Shown here piece after piece: positions 10,401 to 16,961 of a DNA stretch of 64,000 nucleotides. The notes beneath the pieces were generated by a model that worked only from the letters and a program-made list of their open reading frames with translations, searched no databases and was not told the origin of the DNA. This DNA is from Rubrimonas cliftonensis (GTDB lineage Bacteria > Pseudomonadota > Alphaproteobacteria > Rhodobacterales > Rhodobacteraceae). Position 1 is the stretch's first letter; each line of letters opens with the position of its first letter. The translations under genes were made by a program, and so were the position numbers. The DNA is taken from positions 434,001 to 498,000 of the forward strand of contig NZ_FNQM01000003.1 of assembly GCF_900107585.1 (NCBI RefSeq). Direction: 5' to 3'.

Positions 10401-10692
10401 CTATCGGCTGCAGTATGATTTCGGCGCGCGCGTCGGCAAGGCGCACATCAGCGGCATCCTCGACCAGACCTTCATCTCCGTCGTCACCGAGGCCGGCGGA
10501 ACCGTGGGCGCGCATTACGGCGGCGCGTTCACGAACGTCGCGAACGGCGGCTCCGGACGGCTCGACGGCGCATTCTTCACCGCCGGCGACGACCCGACCG
10601 CGGCGACCGCCGGGCGCTTCAGCCTGACTGCGACGACGCCGGCGGGCGCGGCGGCCGAAGTGACGGGCATCTTCGGCGCCGACAGGCGGTGA
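7423..10692 (+). CDS. Exported FecR-domain protein with proline-rich stalk and TbpB-like C-terminus
   Basis: A 1089-residue secreted protein. In order: signal peptide with cleavage near PAIAQ (residue 30) and no lipobox cysteine; a FecR-type domain at about residues 40-170 (LFLDQTALSVWPNS, TPNAVVSVRGG); a linker; a proline-rich stalk at about 299-426 made of PSPPx then PEPQP-like repeats; a long beta-rich region; and a C-terminal domain whose end (GRLDGAFFTAG then AAAEVTGIFGADR) resembles the GxFYGPxAxEVGGxF signature closing TbpB-type lipoprotein barrels. FecR here is a structural domain, not evidence of iron-dicitrate sensing. I prefer ATG 7423, which has GAAGG 8 bp upstream, over GTG 7414. 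It lies between a Slam-like translocon and a CHASE2 cyclase and overlaps the latter by 4 bp (GTGA), so all three are probably cotranscribed. Ligand unknown. Confidence 0.65.
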   Translation: MPRRGHPSRLASRAALAVALSAAQFAAQPDPAIAQGGRSIGSVAAANADIVGTPPEAETRRLLPGTGLIQDERIETSSLGAGQFLFLDQTALSVWPNSRIVLDRYVYDPDRRAGEIAVTVTQGVLRFIGGRISKTSDVEIRTPNAVVSVRGGMAQIEVTPEGTRAMHIAGEYTRIGGVTLSRSSATAVVRTGETQAVFEGVGDGAAVSRMYGGKLGEGDGGAAQGVTASDVEQIVAQSGVAALGSGDLAATSAAPVSTLGRRAPETRESGEIIASKGSAQAVLANSAAPATPERAAEAPSPPNPSPPVPSPPTPSPPVPSPPVPSPPTPSPPTPSPPASAPPLEPKPNPAPSPKPAPEPTPEPAPTPPQQPGAQPTPEPQPESRPEPQPEPQPTPGPQPEPAPQPQPDPEPQADPEPQPGPSPTPPRTLSFSGAFFWTGDAGFTDAAGRAVAAPARNGLVARPGGGVRFTNFIGAPEGGEPSGVTAETPGGGGVEIPQIAGLVRGEQVRDARAGAFVRFADPGVFSLDGFRATDSGEPLLTLAFFGAPTPRADWAGTSGDGVQTRRYALSSDLLRDRVAPGPADVADIPGAAPTLIFVGERGAPAIRDPAEGLGASSPTASVWMLGQFVLEGEGAAQRSALAVMTAPAGPNAAGLPDVAGRALLFTRLDAADAPGFGAIPFAALDPGDGSTTFGEGGAHFVLGQGSPETTIEAATFEQWSNAAPLDAVFGDVRLATLAETRVVAADARIALAAPIAATDLAATAAPGLDAALTGGFAAAHGTSFRGFEPAGAQVGRPYLVATGAPTDVVLGFDPARNAVAAEFGGLHATRGDARIDDARLVFGGAGASAMRDDRTFAASTPAGAAGLLTGGALSADGVEPPARPDAQGRQQAFSGALASSGLVGDGGLLDASRSAPEHLRWGWWAGELDVGADDPTAPVAAERERLHAGSWVAGVLSDLADVRAATHSARYDGLALGHVVEPGAGAAYVEGGSYRLQYDFGARVGKAHISGILDQTFISVVTEAGGTVGAHYGGAFTNVANGGSGRLDGAFFTAGDDPTAATAGRFSLTATTPAGAAAEVTGIFGADRR
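8317..8436 (+). repeat. 15-bp in-frame tandem repeat encoding PSPPx
   Basis: Eight consecutive 15-bp units of the type CCGTCGCCGCCAACC encode PSPPN/V/T/A, the first half of the proline-rich stalk. Units differ mainly at the fifth codon and at one serine codon (tcg/tca). A less regular PEP/PQP tract follows to about 8700. Expect length variation between strains. Confidence 0.9.
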
Positions 10693-12923
10693 GCGACGAC
10701 GCGCGCGGGCGGGGCTGGAGCAGGGCGCGTGGCGGCTGGACGCGCAGGGCGCGGCGCAACTGGCCGCAGGCCGTCGCCTTCGTCTGCATCCTCGGCGCCG
10801 CTCTCGCTTCCCAGGCGGCGCAGGGCTCGCGGCTGAGCGCCCTGGGCAACCTCATGGCCGACGCCTTCCAGCGCGCGGCGCCGCGCCCCTACGACCCGGA
10901 GATCCCGGTGCGGGTGGTGGCCGTCGACGCGGCTTCCCTCGCCGTCTACGGGCAGTGGCCATGGCCGCGCACCTACGTCGCGGAGTTGATCGAACGGCTG
11001 CGGGCGCTGGGCGCGGCGTCGATCGCCTTCGACATCCTGTTCGCAGAGCCCGACCGCACCTCGCCCGAGCGGGCCGAGGCGCAGGCCCGCCTGTTCGACG
11101 CGCGCCGGGCGCCGGTCGAGCCGCCGACCGGCGACACCGCGCATGACGCCCATCTCGCGCGGGTGATCGCGCAGGGCGGCGTCGCGCTCGCCGCCCTGCC
11201 GTCGGGCGAGGCGGGCGCGACGCGGCTCTTCGAGCGCAAGTACGGCTTCGTGGTCGCCGGTTCGGACCCGTCCGCCGCGCTGCCGCGCCATCCCGGGATC
11301 GAGGGGCCCCTGCCGATCCTGAGTCGCGCCGCCGCCGGCTTCGGCCTCGGCGGCGTCGGCGTCGGCGAAAGCGCGGTGGCGCGCCGCGCGCAGATGTATG
11401 CGGTCGTGGAGGCGGAGGAAGGCCCGGTGATCGCGCCGGCGCTGGCGCTGGAGGCGCTGCGGCTGGCGCAGGGCGCAGGCGGGCACTTCCTGCGCATGAG
11501 CGACGGCTCCGCCGGCGGCGACGCCTCGGCGGCGCCCGCGCTGCTCGACGCGCGCGTGGGCGCGGTCTCCATTCCGCTCTCGCCGGACGGGGCGATGTGG
11601 CTGCGCTACGCCGGGCCCAGGCCGGAGCGCATCGTCTCCGCCGCCGACATCCTCGCAGGCCCCGCGCCGGACCCCGCGCTCGCCGCGCGCATCGGCGGCC
11701 GGATCGTGCTCGTCGGAGCCACCGCGCCGGGCCTCGCGCGGCTTGTGGAGACGCCGCTGGGGACGGCGGTGGACAGCGTCATCGTGCAGGCGGAGGCGCT
11801 GGAGCAGGCGCTCGGCGGCGGCGTGCTGCGTCGGCCCGACTGGAGCCGGGGCGTGGAGCGCCTGGCGCTGGTCGCCGCCTGCCTCGCGACGCTCCTCGCC
11901 GCCGCGTCGGGTTCCGCGCTCGTCGGCGCGCTGGCGCTCGCCGGGGCCCTGACGGCGCTGTTCGGCGGCGCCTGGGTCGCGTTCACGCGCTACGACCTCC
12001 TGCTGAGCCCGGTTCACCCCGCGCTCGCCGCCGCCGCGCAATACGCCGCGCTGACCGCGCTCACCGTCGCGCGCAGCCGGCGCGAGAGCGGCGCGGTGCG
12101 CGCGCAGTTCGCCCGCTTCGTCGCGCCCGAAGTCGTCGCGGAGCTGACCGAAGACCCCGAGAGCCGCCTCGCGGCCCGCGGCGTCGAACGGGAGCTGACG
12201 GTGATGTTCTGCGACGCGCGCGGCTTCGCCGGGCTCTCCGAAACCCTGCCGACCGACCGGCTGATCCCCTATCTCAACAGGGTGCTCGCGGCCGTCAGCG
12301 AGGAGGTGCTCGCCCATGGCGGCACGGTGGACAAGTACATCGGCGACTGCGTCATGGCGTTCTGGAACGCGCCGCTGCCCGCGGCGGACCACGCCGACCG
12401 CGCGCTGCGCGCGATGTTCGCGATACGCGCCGCGCAGGAGCGGCTGAACGCCGAATTCGCCGCGCAGGGCCTGCCGCCGCTCACGCTCGGGGTCGGCGTC
12501 AACACCGGAGTCTGCAGCGTGGGGCTGATGGGCGGGCCGCGGCGGCTGGAGTACTCCTGCGTCGGCGACGCGGTGAACGTCGCGTCGCGCCTTCAGGACC
12601 TCACGAAGGACTACGGCGCGTGGAATCTCGTCGGCGAGGCCACCTTCCGCGCCGCACGCGGCTGGCGCGGCGTCGCGCTGGACGTCGCAGCCATTCGCGG
12701 CCGCGCCCGCCCCGAACGCATCTGGACGGTGGCGGGCCCCGAGGACGGCGCGCCCCGGCCGGATCTCGACGCGCTTCAGGCCGCGCTGGACGCCGCGGCG
12801 CGCGCGCGCGCGCAGGGCGGCGATCTGGACGCGGCGCTCGATCGGGTCGAGAGCGCGGCGAGCGCGGATGTGGACGTCGTGCGGCTGCGCCGGGCGCTGG
12901 GCGGTCGGGCCGGGTCCGCCTGA
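10689..12923 (+). CDS. CHASE2-domain adenylate cyclase
   Basis: Membrane-bound class III nucleotide cyclase, 744 residues. A basic cytoplasmic N-terminus and one helix (about 28-45) lead to a periplasmic CHASE2 sensor domain (about 55-370; VRVVAVDAASLAVYGQWPWPR and IAFDILFAEPD are typical), three helices at about 390-465, and a cyclase domain at about 500-690. Metal-binding Asp509 (MFCDARGF) and Asp553, substrate lysine Lys549 (VDKYIGD) and the Asn/Arg pair of GDAVNVASR are all present. By my alignment the second substrate-specifying position, seven before that Asn, is Ser rather than Asp or Thr. The GTG start overlaps the FecR gene stop (GTGA), indicating translational coupling. It likely turns an envelope signal into cAMP; a Crp-type gene follows. 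Confidence 0.88.
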   Translation: MSDDARGRGWSRARGGWTRRARRNWPQAVAFVCILGAALASQAAQGSRLSALGNLMADAFQRAAPRPYDPEIPVRVVAVDAASLAVYGQWPWPRTYVAELIERLRALGAASIAFDILFAEPDRTSPERAEAQARLFDARRAPVEPPTGDTAHDAHLARVIAQGGVALAALPSGEAGATRLFERKYGFVVAGSDPSAALPRHPGIEGPLPILSRAAAGFGLGGVGVGESAVARRAQMYAVVEAEEGPVIAPALALEALRLAQGAGGHFLRMSDGSAGGDASAAPALLDARVGAVSIPLSPDGAMWLRYAGPRPERIVSAADILAGPAPDPALAARIGGRIVLVGATAPGLARLVETPLGTAVDSVIVQAEALEQALGGGVLRRPDWSRGVERLALVAACLATLLAAASGSALVGALALAGALTALFGGAWVAFTRYDLLLSPVHPALAAAAQYAALTALTVARSRRESGAVRAQFARFVAPEVVAELTEDPESRLAARGVERELTVMFCDARGFAGLSETLPTDRLIPYLNRVLAAVSEEVLAHGGTVDKYIGDCVMAFWNAPLPAADHADRALRAMFAIRAAQERLNAEFAAQGLPPLTLGVGVNTGVCSVGLMGGPRRLEYSCVGDAVNVASRLQDLTKDYGAWNLVGEATFRAARGWRGVALDVAAIRGRARPERIWTVAGPEDGAPRPDLDALQAALDAAARARAQGGDLDAALDRVESAASADVDVVRLRRALGGRAGSA

Positions 12924-12984
12924 AGGGCCGGGCGGCCGAAGCCGAAACGGCGCGCCCCTCTCCGCCGCCGATGCGCAAGGTGGT

Positions 12985-13019
12985 GCGCGGCCCCGATGGA
13001 ACTCGGGTCGGGGCCGCGC
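12985..13019 (+). terminator. GC-rich hairpin after cyclase gene
   Basis: A 12-bp perfect stem, GCGCGGCCCCGA at 12985-12996 and TCGGGGCCGCGC at 13008-13019, with an 11-nt loop. It lies about 60 bp after the cyclase stop. No U-tract follows, so it may be a terminator or just an mRNA-stabilising hairpin. The rest of the 316-bp gap (12924-13239) holds the CRP-like palindrome listed next and a smaller hairpin (CTTTGG-CCAAAG) near 13121-13136. Confidence 0.4.
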
Positions 13020-13180
13020 CGCACGCAACGCGGACGCAACTATCGCATGGTGGAACGCCCTCGCCGCTTCGGCCCTGGAGCAAAGGACTGAGCCTTCGGC
13101 CCGGAGCGTCAACTTGCGGCTTTGGGGTTCCAAAGAGCCTCGGTATGAACGCGACATGAGCGCAGATTCGCACAGGCGGA

Positions 13181-13196
13181 TGTGGTGAAAGCCACA
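13181..13196. promoter_or_regulatory. CRP-like palindrome upstream of the Crp/Fnr gene
   Basis: TGTGG-TGAAAG-CCACA is a perfect inverted repeat with 6-bp spacing, differing from the E. coli CRP consensus half sites TGTGA/TCACA at one base in each half. It ends 43 bp before the GTG start of the Crp/Fnr gene, a position suitable for autoregulation. Binding is inferred, not shown. Confidence 0.5.
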
Positions 13197-13239
13197 ATGC
13201 CGCAAAAGCGCCGTTCGACGCAGGAAGCCGGGGCGGGAA

Positions 13240-13908
13240 GTGAGCTATTTCGATCTGATCGCCGCGCTTGAACCCGATGATCTCGCCGCGCTGCGCGAGC
13301 GCCTCGTCGAGCGCGACTACCGGCGCGGGGTGGAGATGATCTCCTACCGTGATCGCAGCCGCTCGCTCCTCGTCCTGCTCACGGGATATGCGCGGGTGGT
13401 GATCCATGGCGCGGACGGGCGGATGGTCGACTACCACGAGGCCGGGCCTGGCGCCGCCTTCGGCGAGATCGCCGCCATCGACGGCCTTGCCCGGTCCGCC
13501 AGCGTCGTCGCGGCGACGGACGTGCGGGCCGGACTGCTGCGCCTTGAGGACTTCGAGACGCTGATGGCGCGGCCCGGTTTCTCGAAGGCCATCCTGCTGC
13601 GTCTCACCGGGCAGGTCCGCAGCATGATCGAGCGCATCCACGAGTACTCGACGATGCTGGTGCGCGACAGGCTCATCCGCGAGCTGCTCCGCATGGCCGC
13701 CGACAGCGGCGAAGGCGACGCGGCGGTGATCGGCCGGCCGCCGACGCATTTCGATCTTGCGGCTCGGATCAGCAGCCACCGCGAAGCGGTCTCGCGCGAG
13801 ATGAGCCGCCTCGCCAAGGAGGGGCTCGTGAAGCGCGAGGGGCGGACGCTCGCGATCCCCTCCCGCGAGCGGCTGGAGGACGAGATGACCGCGCCGCCGG
13901 AGGCGTGA
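13240..13908 (+). CDS. Crp/Fnr-family transcription regulator
   Basis: A 222-residue regulator with an N-terminal cyclic-nucleotide-binding beta-barrel (about 10-115), a dimerisation helix (about 118-150) and a winged helix-turn-helix (about 165-215; DLAARISSHREAVSREMSRL is the recognition region). The phosphate-binding cassette contains FGEIAAIDGLARSASV with Arg85-Ser86, the residues that hold cAMP phosphate in CRP, so it should bind a cyclic nucleotide. No cysteine cluster for an Fnr-type iron-sulfur centre. GTG start at 13240 follows the purine stretch GGGCGGGAA. It lies downstream of a CHASE2 adenylate cyclase in the same direction, and a TGTGG-N6-CCACA palindrome precedes it; together these suggest that the cyclase product acts through this protein. 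Confidence 0.88.
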   Translation: MSYFDLIAALEPDDLAALRERLVERDYRRGVEMISYRDRSRSLLVLLTGYARVVIHGADGRMVDYHEAGPGAAFGEIAAIDGLARSASVVAATDVRAGLLRLEDFETLMARPGFSKAILLRLTGQVRSMIERIHEYSTMLVRDRLIRELLRMAADSGEGDAAVIGRPPTHFDLAARISSHREAVSREMSRLAKEGLVKREGRTLAIPSRERLEDEMTAPPEA

Positions 13909-13928
13909 CGGGCCCCTCGCCGCCGGCC

Positions 13929-14909
13929 CTATTCCGATACGCGCACCACGACCTTGCCGGAGGCCGCCCGGGCGCGCAGCAGGTCGAGCCCCGCCTCGGC
14001 CTGCTCCAGCGGCAGGACATGCGAGACATGGGGCCGGATGCGCCCCTTCTCCCACCAGTCGAGCAGCGTGCGGAAGCTCTCCGCCAGCACGTGGGGGGCG
14101 CGTCGATAATAGGCGCCCCAGTAGAGCCCCAGCACGTCGACGTTCTTCACCATGACGATGTTCGCCGGGATCTGGGGAACCTCGCCGCTGGCGAAGCCGA
14201 TCGGCAGCAGCCGCGCCCCGAAATTCGCCGCCCGCATCGCCTCGCGCCACAGCGCCCCGCCGACGGGGTCATACACGACGTCGGCGCCGCCCAGCGCCTT
14301 CACGGCGTCGCGCAGGCCCTCGGGGTCGGCGTCGATCAGGTGGTCGGCGCCGCGGGACCGCGCGGCCTCGGCCTTGGCCGCGCCGGCCTCGCCAGCCCAG
14401 TTGGCGCAGGCGATCACCTCCGCGCCCATCAGCTTGCCGATCTCGATGGCGGTCAGACCCACCCCTCCCCCGGCGCCGAGCACCAGCAGCCGCTCGCCTG
14501 GCCGCATCCGCGCCTTGTGGTCGAGCGCGACGTGGCTGGTGCCGTAGGCGACCTGAAGTGCGGCGGCGGTCGCGTCGTCCATCGCCGCCGGCGCCGCCAC
14601 GCATGTCGCCGCCGGCGCCGTCGCATAGTCGGCCAGCCCGCCGGCGCCGCAGAGCGCCGCGACCCGGGCGCCGACTTCCGGGCCGGCGGCCCCCGCCCCC
14701 AGCGCGACGATCTCGCCGCAGATCTCCAGCCCCGGCGTCAGCGGGAAGTCCGGCGTCTCCTGATAGGTTCCCTTCACCATCAGCGTGTCGGCGAAGTTCA
14801 GCCCGCAGGCCCGCACCCGGATCAGCGCCTCGCCCGGCCCCGGCTGCGGCGTCGCGACCTCGTCGAGGCGCAGCGCCGCGCCCTTCTCCGCCGCCCGCAT
14901 CGCCCGCAT
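13929..14909 (-). CDS. NADPH:quinone oxidoreductase, MDR superfamily
   Basis: Zinc-independent medium-chain dehydrogenase/reductase, 326 residues, of the quinone oxidoreductase type. An N-terminal GroES-like domain (GEALIRVRACGLNFADTLMV) is followed by a Rossmann domain with the nucleotide motif LVLGAGGGVGLTAIEIGKL near residues 145-163 and the family segment ADVVYDPVGG. No structural zinc cysteine cluster. It would reduce quinones or enones with NADPH in the cytoplasm; the true substrate cannot be read off. The gene converges on the Crp/Fnr gene with 20 bp between them. Confidence 0.88.
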   Translation of the reverse strand: MRAMRAAEKGAALRLDEVATPQPGPGEALIRVRACGLNFADTLMVKGTYQETPDFPLTPGLEICGEIVALGAGAAGPEVGARVAALCGAGGLADYATAPAATCVAAPAAMDDATAAALQVAYGTSHVALDHKARMRPGERLLVLGAGGGVGLTAIEIGKLMGAEVIACANWAGEAGAAKAEAARSRGADHLIDADPEGLRDAVKALGGADVVYDPVGGALWREAMRAANFGARLLPIGFASGEVPQIPANIVMVKNVDVLGLYWGAYYRRAPHVLAESFRTLLDWWEKGRIRPHVSHVLPLEQAEAGLDLLRARAASGKVVVRVSE

Positions 14910-14979
14910 CGCGCCCTCCCCAAGCCGGTTCCGGCCCTTCGACTATCGCACGCCGCCCGCGCCGTGAAGCGGGAGGGCG

Positions 14980-15007
14980 ATGACGGCCGGGTTCGTCGGC
15001 GCTAGGC
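14980..15007 (+). promoter_or_regulatory. Possible promoter for the cyclase-family gene
   Basis: ATGACG at 14980-14985 and CTAGGC at 15002-15007, 16 bp apart, end 31 bp before the ATG. The CTAG-type -10 resembles the one proposed for the small RNA at 31355-31383. Confidence 0.3.
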
Positions 15008-15038
15008 TCACGGGGCGTCAAGTCGCAGGAGAACCCCG

Positions 15039-15845
15039 ATGTGCATGCCCGGAACCCATGAAGCCGTCCACGCCCGCCTCAGCCGCCGCGGCTTCTTCGC
15101 CGCCGGCGTCGCCGCCGCCACCGCCGCCGCGACGATCGCCGTGCGCCCGTCGCAGGCGCAGGGCGGCGGCCGGCTGTTCGACCTGACCCACACCGCCGCG
15201 CCCGGCTTTCCCGGCTATTCGCCCGACTGGGGCATCGTAATAGAGAAGGTCGCCAGCTTCGCGGAGAGCGGCTTCAACATGAACCGCTGGACCGTGGTGG
15301 AGCATTTCGCGACGCATCTCGACGCGCCGATCCACTTCTCCGAGGACGGGATGACGGCCGACCGGATACCGGTCGAGCAGTTGATGTGCCCGCTCGCGAT
15401 ATTCGACATCGCCGCCCGCGCCGCAGAGGACGCCGAGACCAGCGTGACGCCCGACGACATCGAGGCGTGGGAGGGGCGCAACGGCCCCGTCCCCGCCGGC
15501 GGCTGCGCCGCGATGCATTCCGGCTGGGAGGCCCGGCTGGGCGGCGAAGGCTACCGCAACGCCGGCGAGGACGGCGTGATGCGCTTCCCCGGCTTCCACC
15601 CGGAGGCCGCCGCGATGCTGATGGAGCGTGGCGCGGTGGGCATGGCTGTCGACACGCTGTCGCTCGACGTGGGCTCGTCGAGCACCTTCGACACGCATTA
15701 CCGCTGGCTGCCCTCGGGGCGCTGGGGGCTCGAGAACGTCGCGAGCCTCGGCGCGCTGCCGGAGGCGGGCGCGACGATCATCGTCGGCGCGCCCAAGGTC
15801 GCCGGTTCCACCGGCGGCATGAGCCGGGTCTTCGCGCTGGTCTGA
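15039..15845 (+). CDS. Tat-exported cyclase/kynurenine formamidase-like protein
   Basis: A 268-residue periplasmic metal-dependent hydrolase of the cyclase family (PF04199 type, which includes kynurenine formamidase). The N-terminus has a twin-arginine signal, LSRRGFFAAGVAAA, cleaved near SQAQG. The metal-binding motif of the family, HxGTHxDxPxH, reads HFATHLDAPIHF here, with Ala replacing the conserved Gly. The later motif GAVGMAVDTLSLD is also present. A GGAG lies about 6 bp before ATG 15039. The fold and export are clear, the substrate is not; the genes nearby do not include tryptophan catabolism. Confidence 0.82.
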   Translation: MCMPGTHEAVHARLSRRGFFAAGVAAATAAATIAVRPSQAQGGGRLFDLTHTAAPGFPGYSPDWGIVIEKVASFAESGFNMNRWTVVEHFATHLDAPIHFSEDGMTADRIPVEQLMCPLAIFDIAARAAEDAETSVTPDDIEAWEGRNGPVPAGGCAAMHSGWEARLGGEGYRNAGEDGVMRFPGFHPEAAAMLMERGAVGMAVDTLSLDVGSSSTFDTHYRWLPSGRWGLENVASLGALPEAGATIIVGAPKVAGSTGGMSRVFALV

Positions 15846-15882
15846 CGACGGCCCGGAGGAGCGCCCGGAGGAGCGCCCCGGC

Positions 15883-16881
15883 CTAGACCGGCGGCGCGCC
15901 CGTCATGGCGTGCAGGTGCGCCACGGCGCCGCGGTCGAGGCGGAGGGCCGCGGCGAGTTCGCGCAGATAGGCGCGCTCGGCCTCGGTGTCGATCTCCACC
16001 GCGGCGATGGAGGCGGCGTAGATCTGAGCCGCCTGGACCGGCGTGCGCGCCGCCGCGGCGAGCCCCGCCACGTCGACCGGCCGGGCGATCTCGGCGTTGA
16101 TGAAATCGACCTCCTCCTGGGTCGCGCCGTCCTTGCCCACCTCAGCCGTGAGCCGGCGGACCTCCTCGGCGTCGAGCTTGCCGTCGGCCTTCGCGGCCGA
16201 GGCCATCGCCCTGAGCACCAGTCGGGCGGCGTCCGCGTCGACCACGGCGGCGGCCTCCTCCGGCGCCAGCCGGGCCGCCGGCGCCGCGGCGGCGCCGCCG
16301 CCTTCGCGCAGCGCGCTGAGCGCCATGCCCGCCAGCATCAGCAGCGCCGAGCCGCCCGCCCCGCCTCGGGCGGCGCCGCCGCCGCCGAGCAGCGACCCCA
16401 GAACATCCGCCAGCCCACCGCCGGCCGAGCCGCCGCCGGACGGCGCGGCGCCGCGCGCAGCGCCACCTGCGAGTTGCCCGAGCAGATCGCCCAGGCCTCC
16501 TCCCGCGCCGCCGCCTCCCGTAAGCTGGCCGAGAAGGTCGCCGAGACCGCCGCCCTGCGGCGCGTCGCCCATGCCGGGGGATCGCGGCGCCGCCTGCCGC
16601 TGCACGCCCGGCGACGCCCGGCCGAGATCGCCCATCGCGTCGATCGACGCCCCCGGGCCACCCCGGCCGGCCGGCGCGCCGCCGCCCGTCATCTGCGCGA
16701 GAAGATCGCCGAGGCCGCCCTGGCCGCCGCCGCTTCCGGCGCCGCCCGCGCCGCCGAGCAGCGCGCCGAGGATGTCCTCGACGCCCGAGCCGGCCTGCGC
16801 GCCGCCCGAACGGATTCGGCTCTGCGCTGGTCCCACGCCGCCGTTCTGCAGCAGGGAACCGAGAATCTCAGCGAATGCCAT
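15883..16881 (-). CDS. TerB-like (DUF533) protein with six glycine-rich amphipathic repeats
   Basis: A 332-residue protein in two parts. The C-terminal ~140 residues are helical and acidic (ADGKLDAEEVRRLTAEVGKD, EEVDFINAEIARPVD), matching the DUF533/TerB-like fold of unknown function. The N-terminal ~190 residues are glycine-rich and hold six copies of a short helix of the form DLLxxLxGGG (AEILGSLLQNGG, EDILGALLGGAG, GDLLAQMTGGG, GDLLGQLTGGG, GDLLGQLAGG, ADVLGSLLGGG). A hydrophobic stretch (SALLMLAGMALSAL) separates the two. Start ATG 16881 (MAFAEILGS) was preferred over the open frame upstream because it begins with the first repeat. It faces the muramidase gene in the same orientation, 80 bp away. 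Tellurite resistance should not be inferred. Confidence 0.7.
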   Translation of the reverse strand: MAFAEILGSLLQNGGVGPAQSRIRSGGAQAGSGVEDILGALLGGAGGAGSGGGQGGLGDLLAQMTGGGAPAGRGGPGASIDAMGDLGRASPGVQRQAAPRSPGMGDAPQGGGLGDLLGQLTGGGGAGGGLGDLLGQLAGGAARGAAPSGGGSAGGGLADVLGSLLGGGGAARGGAGGSALLMLAGMALSALREGGGAAAAPAARLAPEEAAAVVDADAARLVLRAMASAAKADGKLDAEEVRRLTAEVGKDGATQEEVDFINAEIARPVDVAGLAAAARTPVQAAQIYAASIAAVEIDTEAERAYLRELAAALRLDRGAVAHLHAMTGAPPV

Positions 16882-16961
16882 GGCGATGCTCCACGCGGCG
16901 ACTGTCCGCGCGATGATACTCGGTATCCGCGTCAATCAAAGCGGTTAGTCGACGCGCGGCG

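Noticed and set aside
7423-10692. FecR anti-sigma regulator of iron uptake
   Set aside because: No sigma factor or TonB receptor nearby, and the protein is exported with a long stalk; FecR here is a fold name.
15883-16881. Tellurite resistance gene
   Set aside because: Only the helical fold resembles TerB; no other ter genes and a glycine-rich repeat half unlike TerB.
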